DNA of 38,053 nucleotides, from contig DAOVGM010000087.1 of the NCBI GenBank assembly GCA_030672365.1, positions 1 through 38,053 on the forward strand, read 5' to 3'. Shown piece by piece: positions 26,870 to 35,211 of this stretch. Within the stretch, counting starts at the first letter, position 1. Each line of letters starts with the position of its first letter. This stretch comes from Methanomassiliicoccales archaeon. GTDB lineage: Archaea > Thermoplasmatota > Thermoplasmata > SG8-5 > JAGLSY01. Position numbers and translations under genes: made by a program. The notes beneath the pieces are model-generated. The model was not told the DNA's origin, did not search any database, and saw nothing but the letters and a program-made list of their open reading frames with translations.

Positions 26870-27823
26870 TTAGGCTGATAATTTCAGCTCATAGGCGATG
26901 CTTTCTTTGTAAATCTCATAGCCCAATGAAGTGTAAAGGCCCAAGGCGTCACGGTTTTTCGCATCCATTCCTAAATATATCGTGTCCATGCCGCGGTCGT
27001 GAATCCATTTCATGTTCTCGGAAAGCAATGCCCGACCGATTCCTTTCCTCCGCAACGATTTCCTAACACCCAGTATATCCGCCCAGCCGACTTTTGTATT
27101 ATTTTCCTTGTTATAGACGACACTTTCCTCACACATTGTGATGCCAACGATTTCATCTTCCATTTTTGCAATTGTCAACCGGGTTATTTCCCGGTCCACC
27201 TCTTGCCATTTGAGCCACTCTACAAGCGGAACGGGCGCAAAATTATAATGTTCGGCGAAAAACTCGTTCATGCTCTCCAGAAAAAGTTTTATTTCCTCCG
27301 TGCTGGCCTCTTTGAACATTAGTTCTTCTAACCGGATGCCCTCCGGGAGAGGTGCAGCCTCCGGAGCCTCACCCTTGTCCTTCCAGACCATTACAAAACT
27401 GTGCCGGACATCTTTCATCCCGAACTCGAGGGAGAGGTCATGGCGCCAACCCTCCATACCATAGCACCATCTCTTTGCAAAGCCAACCTTCCTCTTTTTG
27501 ATATAATCCAGACCGAACCTCATGAAATGCTGCTCGATTCCCTTTCCCCTGTGCTTCGGGTCCACATACACCTCGATCCAGGCATCGTCCTTTGCTTCGA
27601 TTCTGAACTGTTTGATATGAGAGCCGCCGTAGCCCATGATCTCTCCGTCAACAATAGCCAGCAAGTAACCCTTTGGGTCATACTCCTCGTCCTCAAAAGT
27701 AAATTTCTTAACCTCTTCCACGGTCTCGTCCTGATGGAGAGGATGCTCTCTGCTGGACTTGTTAATGACGTCTGTTATGGCCTCGATATCGGTCAATGCC
27801 GGATGGCGGTACTCTATCTCCAT
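26870..27823 (-). CDS. GNAT N-acetyltransferase, two tandem GNAT-like domains
   Basis: EVYVDPKHRGKGIEQHFMRF and GVRKSLRRKGIGRALLSENMKWIHDRGMDTIYLGMDAKNRDALGLYTSLGYEIYKE; start placed at MEIEYRHP. Confidence 0.85.
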   Translation of the reverse strand: MEIEYRHPALTDIEAITDVINKSSREHPLHQDETVEEVKKFTFEDEEYDPKGYLLAIVDGEIMGYGGSHIKQFRIEAKDDAWIEVYVDPKHRGKGIEQHFMRFGLDYIKKRKVGFAKRWCYGMEGWRHDLSLEFGMKDVRHSFVMVWKDKGEAPEAAPLPEGIRLEELMFKEASTEEIKLFLESMNEFFAEHYNFAPVPLVEWLKWQEVDREITRLTIAKMEDEIVGITMCEESVVYNKENNTKVGWADILGVRKSLRRKGIGRALLSENMKWIHDRGMDTIYLGMDAKNRDALGLYTSLGYEIYKESIAYELKLSA

Positions 27824-27903
27824 TGTAACGGCGGGAAGAATGAGCCAGTGATAAAACTTTCGGCCTGCCGAGACATGCCAAAGGATTTTATAATCATGGG
27901 GGC

Positions 27904-28542
27904 ATGGATACCCGAGGTGGACGCACGATAGGCGACTGGCTAATCGAATTTTTCTCGTCATGGGGCTGGCTCGGCATGATACTGGCCCTTTACTTTTTGT
28001 CTATTCTGGATTCGGTCGCGATACCGACCCTCCCGGACATATTCGCTGTGCTCATCTTCCTGGGAGACGTCAGCTGGGACTGGGGACTCATAGTGCTGGT
28101 TGTTGCCCTCCTCGGCGACATCTCCGGCGATACGCTTCTCTATGTATTTGTCAAGAAAGTCAAGGTGCCTGGCTTTGTCCAAAAGTTCTCAAAAAAGTAC
28201 GTAGAATTTCTCGTCGTATCGGACGAGCGCCTCATCTTGCTCAATCGAATCGCGCCTGTCATGCCTTTCACCGGCGCCTTCATCGCCATGCTGGACTGGA
28301 ATTACAGGAAATCCATGTTCTACATATTCGTCGGGGGCATCGCAAAATACGGGGCGCTCTTCCTGCTGGTCGGGGCGTTCAATGTTGTCTGGACCGAGGA
28401 CACGGCACAGTTGGTCAGCATAATAATGGTCCTGGCGACTGTCGCGATAAGCCTGGCTGCCTCGTACCTGTATCGCAAAAATAAGATGAAGTCGGATAAT
28501 AAAAACCAGCACTCCGAGCAGGACTTGGGGGGGACGGGCTAA
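27904..28542 (+). CDS. DedA/SNARE-associated-like membrane protein; last residues encoded by repeat element E
   Basis: LGDISGDTLLYVFVKK...LLNRIAPVMPFTGAFIAMLDWNYRKSMFYIFVGGIAKYG; tail QHSEQDLGGTG lies in the element. Confidence 0.75.
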   Translation: MDTRGGRTIGDWLIEFFSSWGWLGMILALYFLSILDSVAIPTLPDIFAVLIFLGDVSWDWGLIVLVVALLGDISGDTLLYVFVKKVKVPGFVQKFSKKYVEFLVVSDERLILLNRIAPVMPFTGAFIAMLDWNYRKSMFYIFVGGIAKYGALFLLVGAFNVVWTEDTAQLVSIIMVLATVAISLAASYLYRKNKMKSDNKNQHSEQDLGGTG

Positions 28543-28705
28543 TGTTGTGTCAAATGCACAACATTTTACTTCTGGATGCGAAGCGAACAGAAGTTATCTG
28601 TCGTGACCGAAGGCGCGACAGATCATGTTGGAATGCAAAGCAATCCAACATGCCGCCAGCGGAGGAGCAAGAGGGTGGGGGGAATTAAGCGACACCCGGG
28701 GTGGG
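28512..28705 (+). repeat. Structured G-run element copy E, carrying a four-hairpin cassette
   Basis: CTCC-GAGCA-GGACTTG-GGGGGGACGGG-C[4 hairpins]CC-AGCGGA-GGAG; G-run motif 28673-28705 (spacer 15). Confidence 0.82.
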
Positions 28706-28728
28706 TTGCGAAACCATCATAACGGTAT

Positions 28729-29433
28729 TCACTTCCGATAGCCAGCCGAGTCCATTCCCTCGCCGTCCAGAATGCTGAGGTCGCTGCGAATCCACAAAAG
28801 GACGGTTTTCACAAAACCGTCCTTTATGAAACGGCGGTCGGACAGCCAGACACGTAAAAAACGGTCGTATTTCATGCCCGGAAGGCCCTTTGCACGCATC
28901 GAAAAATCCAGATCTTCGCATTGGACCGGGCCGAAGCCCTTGTATTTGAAAAGCGCTTCTTTGCGAAGGGCGCAGTTATTGACCGGCATCCATGGAATCC
29001 TCTCTGTCCAGTAAAAGAATTCGGCGATTTTGAAGACACTGCCGGCGAAGATATTGTAGATGATGGACATGAGTTTCGACTTGGATTCGTAAAGGCCCAG
29101 GCCGGCGACAGCATTGGTGTCCTTGTCGATAAAAATCATGCGGAGCTTGGCCATCCAGTAAGGGTCGGGAAAACCATCGCAGTCCAGAAAGGCGACTATG
29201 TCCTTTGTAGCATTTTCCGCTCCGTATGTTTTTGCCGGGCCGATACCCTGCCTGTCCATCGGACATATCTTGACACCGTATTTCTCGCAGATTTCGATGG
29301 TGCGGTCCGTGCTGTGACCGTCAACCACAATGATCTCATCGTGCGGGTACATTTGTTTTTTGAGGATAGCCAGCATCGTCTCGATGTTTTTCTCCTCGTT
29401 GAGGGTCGGTATCACAACTGAGATCTCGGTCAT
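28729..29433 (-). CDS. Family 2 glycosyltransferase
   Basis: EISVVIPTLNEEKNIETMLAILKKQMYPHDEIIVVDGHSTDRTIEI; FLDCDGFPDPYWMAKL. Confidence 0.93.
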   Translation of the reverse strand: MTEISVVIPTLNEEKNIETMLAILKKQMYPHDEIIVVDGHSTDRTIEICEKYGVKICPMDRQGIGPAKTYGAENATKDIVAFLDCDGFPDPYWMAKLRMIFIDKDTNAVAGLGLYESKSKLMSIIYNIFAGSVFKIAEFFYWTERIPWMPVNNCALRKEALFKYKGFGPVQCEDLDFSMRAKGLPGMKYDRFLRVWLSDRRFIKDGFVKTVLLWIRSDLSILDGEGMDSAGYRK

Positions 29434-29449
29434 GTCTTGCCTCACAATT

Positions 29450-30040
29450 TTAGTATAAATCCCGGATTTTTAGATAGATCGCCTCTGACATCATGATGTC
29501 GTGGGTGTTGTGCTTGATTATCGAATCCCAATCACCTTGTCTGAAAAGAACTGGCATCTGGTCAGAGGGTATCGTGTCCTCCGGCACCGGCACCCCGAAT
29601 ATTTTGGCGGTTATCTCAAGGCGAACCCAGGAGAACACGCCCGTACCAGAAAGCGCTTGCATGATGTCGAAGTGGTTCGACCTCCCCATCGTCCATTTGT
29701 TGAGGTTGATGCTGGTATCCGGCTTGATGCCGTTCATGACAGACCTGACGTTCAAGAACGGGATGTCGAACCTGTACCCGTTGAATGTGACAATCAGCAT
29801 CGCCTGGGATTCACGGAGATATGCCCAGAAGTCCTGCAGGAGCTTCTTCTCATCTTCGCCGTGCAAAACCACTGGCTCGCCGCCAGACTGCTTGAGCCCG
29901 ATGGAAATCACCCTCGAGAAATAAGGATGGAGGGCGGGCACGATGTCCTTCTCTTCCAGATAATCCAGAACTCCCTGGTCCTCGAAGTCCAGGCCAGCGG
30001 TCTCGATGTCAACTACCAGATAGCTCTTCCCGTTTGACAT
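29450..30040 (-). CDS. RNase H-like 3'-5' exonuclease domain protein
   Basis: YLVVDIETAGLDFE, MLIVTFNGYRFDIPFLNVR, HNTHDIMMSEAIYLKI. Confidence 0.82.
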   Translation of the reverse strand: MSNGKSYLVVDIETAGLDFEDQGVLDYLEEKDIVPALHPYFSRVISIGLKQSGGEPVVLHGEDEKKLLQDFWAYLRESQAMLIVTFNGYRFDIPFLNVRSVMNGIKPDTSINLNKWTMGRSNHFDIMQALSGTGVFSWVRLEITAKIFGVPVPEDTIPSDQMPVLFRQGDWDSIIKHNTHDIMMSEAIYLKIRDLY

Positions 30041-30107
30041 TCTATCACATCCCGCAATTGAATTCTAAATATTTAAGAATTGGCTGAGGAGAGTTCGCAG
30101 AGTTAAC

Positions 30108-30143
30108 ATCGGCGGAGGCGGGGGTGGGTGGGCCAGATGGGGT
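30108..30143 (+). repeat. Short G-run-rich intergenic tract, possible degenerate remnant of the G-run family
   Basis: tcggcggaggcgggggtgggtgggccagatggggtt. Confidence 0.3.
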
Positions 30144-30224
30144 TGTCGGTTCACAAATTGCTCGGAACGACAATCCCAAATGGGCTACACAATCCTTTTA
30201 TCGCTAAAAACTGATTAACAGCCA

Positions 30225-30302
30225 ATGAAAATCGAGCTGATTGAGGCCAAGTCCATAGTCCGCCAGGAGAAGAAAACGAGCAACATTCATCTCAACCCGT
30301 AA
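30225..30302 (+). pseudogene. 25-codon ORF resembling the N-terminus of SPL-like radical SAM proteins, truncated at the convergent gene
   Basis: MKIELIEAKSIVRQEKKTSNIHLNP*: ends where a NPYxGCxHxCxYC motif would be expected. Confidence 0.3.
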
Positions 30303-32026
30303 TCCACAACAGGGCAAGGATGTAGGCACTTGCCGCAGGAAACGCACCTCTCCTCGTCCAGCATCACCCGGCCCTCACTGAGAGAAAGCGCATCCTCCGG
30401 ACATCTGGAGACGCATATTCCGCACCCCACGCAGAACAGTGCCTTTCGCTTGATCTCCTCAGTTTCCTCGCCTCCTGTGATTTTTGAGAGCTGGCTGATA
30501 CGCTCCGCGCCGGATTCGTCTATTTCCGGCGCGTCGCGCTCCCGCGTGGCGAAGGCATCCAGCTTGTCGATTATGTCCTGTCTTTGTTGTATTTCAAGAA
30601 AATCTCTGATGCCCTTCGGTAGGTGCTTCCAGCGCCACAAGCCCATGTCAACCCACTCCGGCGGAAGGTCATGTTTTTCGGCATACTGGCTCAGAAATTT
30701 TATCCAGTCTCTCGCTTTCGGCTCGTACTTCTCAATCTCCGCATGCTCCGCCATGTCTGCCGAGGGGCACAGCCAGCATCCTATCCTTTCGAATCCTTTT
30801 TCGTAAAGAGGGTTGTATTCTTCACCCTTTGAAAAAATGTAAAGCCAGACCTCCAGGGCCGGCCACTTCTGGATAGGCGACATTCCAATCTGTCCCGGCA
30901 CCCAGGGATTCACCCAGATGCCGCCCTTTTGGTATCGGTTCTCTGATTCGTACTGCCGCTGTCCGATGAACGAGAGAACCCCGTCAGGAAAGTGTTTTTT
31001 TATCAATCTGGATGTCGGCCCCAGCTTGCAGGTCTTGCAGCACCAGCGAAAGTCCTTCGCAGGCGGTCCGAAGTGCTCCGCGGCATCGAAGAACGCGTTG
31101 CCGGCATCCTCGACAAGAAGTTCAAGGCCGTGCTTTTCGACGGTCTCGCTGATGTTGGCCAGCGTCTCCGGGAACTCGATGCCGGTGTCCATGAATATCA
31201 CTTTTGGTTTAATGCCTGCTTCGAGGACGAGAAGAAGGGTCGCGAGGCTGTCCTTTCCGCCGGAATACGAGACAGCCAGTTCCTTGCCGATTCGCTCGAC
31301 TGTGGTGTTAATTTTCCGCACGGCCCGGGCAACGTCGGCCTCCAGTTTAGGAAGATTGGCCTGGACTGCATCGTCCCATGTCTGTCCCCCGGGGAATCTG
31401 GCCGTGCCTTTCGGGTCGCTGTGCCACCGCGTTTTAATCGCCGGCCCCCTCTCCAGTTCCAGCATGTCTGAGCCGGACATCCTGGCCCTGCCCGTGGCGA
31501 TGACATTTCGTTGGCTGTCGAAGACTATGACCTCGTCCCCGACTTTGATGTTCTCATCGGCTTCCATTACGCCGACGGCCATCGCGCTGGCCCCCTTTCT
31601 CATCGACGGAATTGCACCCTCGTGGACTTCCAGCCAGCTTCTTGTAACATGGGGCTCGATGAAGAGTGCACCCTCGGTACGAATGACGAATCGCTGACCC
31701 TTGCCGGGCTCGAAAACGTGGGTCCCGACAACCTGGCCGTCGACAATCACCTCGTCCATCCTGTCCACTCCCGGACATTTATTCAGCACCACAACCTTGT
31801 CTTTCGGAAGCAGTATTTCACCGCAGCCGTCACCGAACTGGCAGTCCACGGTTGAGCGGATTTGCCCGATGTCAAAATCAAATGCGGGGCGAAAGTCTCC
31901 GGGCGGGGTAATCTTCATCGGCTCGGTCTGACCGCCACACGTACCGCACTTCTCTAGCTCGATAATTGGGATATTGCAGGTTGTGCACCATCGCAACGCA
32001 ATCTTTCCGAGACGAACCGCTCCCAT
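30287..32026 (-). CDS. Phosphoadenosine phosphosulfate reductase-family protein with zinc ribbon, PUA-like and 2x4Fe-4S domains
   Basis: N-terminal CTTCNIPIIELEKCGTCGG; PP-loop AVSYSGGKDSLATLLLVLEAG; C-terminal CVGCGICVSRCPEDALSL...CVSCGKCLHPCPVVDYG. Confidence 0.9.
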   Translation of the reverse strand: MGAVRLGKIALRWCTTCNIPIIELEKCGTCGGQTEPMKITPPGDFRPAFDFDIGQIRSTVDCQFGDGCGEILLPKDKVVVLNKCPGVDRMDEVIVDGQVVGTHVFEPGKGQRFVIRTEGALFIEPHVTRSWLEVHEGAIPSMRKGASAMAVGVMEADENIKVGDEVIVFDSQRNVIATGRARMSGSDMLELERGPAIKTRWHSDPKGTARFPGGQTWDDAVQANLPKLEADVARAVRKINTTVERIGKELAVSYSGGKDSLATLLLVLEAGIKPKVIFMDTGIEFPETLANISETVEKHGLELLVEDAGNAFFDAAEHFGPPAKDFRWCCKTCKLGPTSRLIKKHFPDGVLSFIGQRQYESENRYQKGGIWVNPWVPGQIGMSPIQKWPALEVWLYIFSKGEEYNPLYEKGFERIGCWLCPSADMAEHAEIEKYEPKARDWIKFLSQYAEKHDLPPEWVDMGLWRWKHLPKGIRDFLEIQQRQDIIDKLDAFATRERDAPEIDESGAERISQLSKITGGEETEEIKRKALFCVGCGICVSRCPEDALSLSEGRVMLDEERCVSCGKCLHPCPVVDYGLR

Positions 32027-32102
32027 TTCACACACCTTTCCCGCGCTCCTAAACTTGCGCGGGATAAAAAACTATCTGGCAGCTCCGAGCAGGTGATGCA
32101 GT

Positions 32103-32185
32103 CCGCGTCGAGCAGGACATCGGGGGGAGGGGATGTCCAGCGCAGATGCGGAAGGGTGGGGGGAGAAACCATTGGCTGGGGCGGG
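32103..32185 (+). repeat. Structured G-run element copy G, immediately downstream of PCNA
   Basis: CCGCGTC-GAGCA-GGACATC-GGGGGGAGGG-GATGTCC-AGCGCA-GATGCGG-AA; G-run motif 32154-32185. Confidence 0.88.
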
Positions 32186-32208
32186 TAAAAATACAGATAA
32201 AATTTGGC

Positions 32209-32946
32209 CTATTCGCTTTCGATTCTCGGGGCCAGCAAATACGTTACCTCACCCTTACCATCCGCAATCGAGAACTCCAACTTCACCGGGTAGTCGTTGC
32301 CCATGCGCATCGTGACTACACTGGCTGTGCTGATGGCCTTCACCATGTTCGAGAAGTAGTCCAGCGGGAAGAGGCTGCGGGATTCCTCCTTGCACTCTAT
32401 CTCTTCCAGAAGGTCCTTCGGCAGCTTGAGGTTGACCGAATCGGTATCACCCTCGCTCAGCATCTCGAAACCGTCCGGGTCTGCGATAAGCGCGATGTGG
32501 TCCGATACGCTCTCCGATGCCCTGATTCCCTGCCTCAATTCACTCGTCTTGACGCTCAACTTGACAGGCAGTGTCAGATTCGGAACTTTGGGGTCAGACA
32601 TACCGGTGGTGTCCACGAGGCTCATCCTGCGCGTGATGTTGCCGACCTGGAAAACAAGCTGGTTGCGGTCCTCGTCGTGCTCGATGGAGATGTCCTCTCC
32701 GGCAGTAGCCAGCCTCAGGACTTCCTTGGTCTTGTCGATGTCGACGCCCAGCTCGCTGCCGTCTGCTTTGTATTCCTCGAAACCGCCCTTGCTGAGCGAC
32801 AGCTCGACCATGGCGACGTGCGCGGGGTCGACCGCTTTAATGACCAGGCCGGTCTTTTCGACGGAAAATTTGGCCTCGTCGACCAGCGTTGCCACAATTT
32901 CCACGAGCTCCTTAAGCACTTCTGGTTTTACTTTTGCTTTGAACAT
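32209..32946 (-). CDS. pcn: DNA polymerase sliding clamp PCNA
   Basis: MFKAKVKPEVLKELVEIVATLVDEAKFSVEKTGLVIKAVDPAHVAMVELSL; C-terminal YPVKLEFSIADGKGEVTYLLAPRIE. Confidence 0.97.
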   Translation of the reverse strand: MFKAKVKPEVLKELVEIVATLVDEAKFSVEKTGLVIKAVDPAHVAMVELSLSKGGFEEYKADGSELGVDIDKTKEVLRLATAGEDISIEHDEDRNQLVFQVGNITRRMSLVDTTGMSDPKVPNLTLPVKLSVKTSELRQGIRASESVSDHIALIADPDGFEMLSEGDTDSVNLKLPKDLLEEIECKEESRSLFPLDYFSNMVKAISTASVVTMRMGNDYPVKLEFSIADGKGEVTYLLAPRIESE

Positions 32947-33026
32947 GGCTCCCCCTCATTTGGGTTTTGATGCATAAATACACAAAACCATATAATAGTT
33001 TCGAGTTTTCTTAGGCTCGATAGTCC

Positions 33027-33656
33027 ATGACCTTCAGGATAGCAGTTCTCGCATCTGGCGGAGGAACCGACCTCCAGTCGATACTGGACGCTTGCAATTC
33101 GGGGCAGATCAAGGGCTCCGTGGCAATCGTCATCAGCAATAACCCGGATGCTTATGCTTTGGAGAGGGGAAAAAAGCACGGCGCCGAGACACTGGTTATG
33201 TCTCACAAAGGCAAATCACGGGAGGAGCATGAGGTCGAGGTCGGCGATGCCATCGAAAGCCGTGATATCGACCTCATCGTGCTCGCTGGCTATCTCCGGA
33301 TGTTCACTTCGTACTTCGTGGAGCGCTTCAAGTGGAAGATCATCAATGTTCATCCTGCGCTCCTGCCTAATTTCGGAGGGGCTGGCTATCACGGAATGAA
33401 GGTCCACGAGGCTGTTCTGGCTTCGGGGCTGAAGGAGTCCGGTTGTTCCGTGCATTTCGTGACCGAGGAAATCGACGGCGGACCGGTGATAGGCCAGATG
33501 CGGGTTCCGGTGCTCGATGGTGATACCCCCGAAACCCTGCAGGCGCGTGTGCTGGAAAAGGAGCATATTCTTCTTCCGCTGGTCGTCCAGTGGTTTTCAG
33601 AAGGTCGGATATCGCTGGAAGAAGGAAAGGTTGTCGTTCACGGGGAAACTAATTAA
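33027..33656 (+). CDS. purN: Phosphoribosylglycinamide formyltransferase
   Basis: IAVLASGGGTDLQSILDAC, VLAGYLRMFTSYFVERFKWKIINVHPALLPNFGGAGYHGMKVHEAVL, VHFVTEEIDGGPVIGQ. Confidence 0.97.
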   Translation: MTFRIAVLASGGGTDLQSILDACNSGQIKGSVAIVISNNPDAYALERGKKHGAETLVMSHKGKSREEHEVEVGDAIESRDIDLIVLAGYLRMFTSYFVERFKWKIINVHPALLPNFGGAGYHGMKVHEAVLASGLKESGCSVHFVTEEIDGGPVIGQMRVPVLDGDTPETLQARVLEKEHILLPLVVQWFSEGRISLEEGKVVVHGETN

Positions 33657-33688
33657 TTCTCATACAACTTCCAGTGGTACGTGATATC

Positions 33689-34207
33689 ATGGATTACACA
33701 ACCATTTTACTGATCATTCTGTTGATAATAGGATTGTTGCTGGCCTTCGCCGGACGTGCTGTCTGGGAGACCCTGATGGGCATCATCGGCGGCTTCATCG
33801 GATGGTTCATCGGGTTCGCACTCGGCTGGTACTTCACCGGGAACTGGCTAATCGCGATTATCGCCGGGTTCATATGCGGTTTCATCGGCAGCTTGCTGTT
33901 CCACTACCTCGTGGAGATCGCCCTTGCTCTGATAACCGGTGCTCTTGCCGGCGGTGCATTGTATTTCGCTTTCATCGACGAGAGCTGGGCAGCCGGTGCG
34001 GGGATTGTCGTCTTCGTCATCGTTTTCATCGTGGCCTATTACTACATAGATGAATTGATAGGCATACTCACGGCCCTCATCGGCGGGATACTGGCCGGGG
34101 CAGCCCTCTACTACCTCATGGGCGAGGACGCCATGCTCGCCCTCGGTCTCGGGTTATTGATATTCCTTGGTGGCGCGCTCGTGCAGACCTTCGTGCTGAA
34201 CGATTGA
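33689..34207 (+). CDS. Gly-rich polytopic membrane protein (DUF4203/TMEM198-like)
   Basis: Repeated Gly-rich TM segments (LMGIIGGFIGWFIGFALGWYFTGNWLIAIIAGFICGFIGSLLFHYLVEIAL). Confidence 0.7.
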   Translation: MDYTTILLIILLIIGLLLAFAGRAVWETLMGIIGGFIGWFIGFALGWYFTGNWLIAIIAGFICGFIGSLLFHYLVEIALALITGALAGGALYFAFIDESWAAGAGIVVFVIVFIVAYYYIDELIGILTALIGGILAGAALYYLMGEDAMLALGLGLLIFLGGALVQTFVLND

Positions 34208-34234
34208 CATTGATAGACAATTAGAGGCAGCCAG

Positions 34235-35155
34235 ATGATTGTTACAAAGGGGCTCACAAGGAAATTCAACGGATTTACCGCAGTGAGAGATCTCGACCTC
34301 GAGGTTAGAGAGGGGGAGGTGTTCGGTTTCATCGGGCCGAATGGGGCCGGAAAGACCACCACCCTGAGGATGCTGGCTTGTCTTATCAAGCCGACTTCGG
34401 GAACGGCGATGATAGACGATAATCTGGTCGGGCGGGAGCCGGACAGTACACGCATCAGGAGCATGATAGGCCTGCTTCCGGAAAATCCGGGTGTCTACGA
34501 GACCCTGAGCGCGTACCAGAATCTGGATTTCTACGGCGAGCTTCACGGCCTTGAGGAAGGCACCCGCCAGTGGTCTATCGAGAGTCTTTTAAAACTCCTC
34601 GGAATCTGGGAGCGCAGGGACGAGACCATCGGGACATTCTCACGCGGCATGAAGCAGAAGATCGCGATAGCCAGAGCATTGGTCCACGACCCGAAATATC
34701 TGTTTCTGGACGAGCCGACTGCCAGCCTGGACCCGGAGGCTGTCTCGAAGGTCAGGGATTTTCTGAGCGACCTTCGCGGCCAGGGCAGGACGATATTCAT
34801 CAACACCCACAATCTGGACGAGGCCGAGAGGTTCTGCGACCGAATCGGGATTATTAACCAGAGGTTGATCGCAGTGGGTCGGCCGAAGGAGCTGGCCGAC
34901 CGGCTTTGGCCACGGATGGTCCACATCAAGGTCGCGGACATGCGGGACGACCTGCTGGTTAACATTCGCGAGATGCCCGGCGTTCGCAAAGTCGATATGA
35001 TTGCCGACAAATTGAAAATCGAAGTCGACGAACCGGAAGCCAGAGGGTCGGAAATCGCCAAAGTGTTGATCGATGCCGACGTGAAAGTCCTTCATCTCCA
35101 GGAGGCCCATCACAGCCTCGAGGATGTTTATCTGAAGTTTATGGAGGGCAGATGA
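34235..35155 (+). CDS. ABC transporter ATP-binding protein
   Basis: GFIGPNGAGKTTTLRMLACLIKPTSG, FSRGMKQKIAIARALVHDPKYLFLDEPTASLDPEAV. Confidence 0.97.
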   Translation: MIVTKGLTRKFNGFTAVRDLDLEVREGEVFGFIGPNGAGKTTTLRMLACLIKPTSGTAMIDDNLVGREPDSTRIRSMIGLLPENPGVYETLSAYQNLDFYGELHGLEEGTRQWSIESLLKLLGIWERRDETIGTFSRGMKQKIAIARALVHDPKYLFLDEPTASLDPEAVSKVRDFLSDLRGQGRTIFINTHNLDEAERFCDRIGIINQRLIAVGRPKELADRLWPRMVHIKVADMRDDLLVNIREMPGVRKVDMIADKLKIEVDEPEARGSEIAKVLIDADVKVLHLQEAHHSLEDVYLKFMEGR

Positions 35156-35208
35156 ATGAGCGAACATTGTGAGCACATTCATAACACCCAAACGGAATGT
35201 GGGGTGTT
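35152..35208. repeat. Two hairpins between ABC ATPase and permease genes
   Basis: ATGAATG-N17-CATTCAT (35152-35182, overlapping the ATPase stop); AACACCC-N12-GGGTGTT (35183-35208, just upstream of permease ATG 35212). Confidence 0.7.
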
Positions 35209-35211
35209 CGG

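Noticed and set aside
32146-32970. 274-aa plus-strand ORF opposite PCNA
   Set aside because: Antisense to PCNA and partly made of the repeat element; no protein signature
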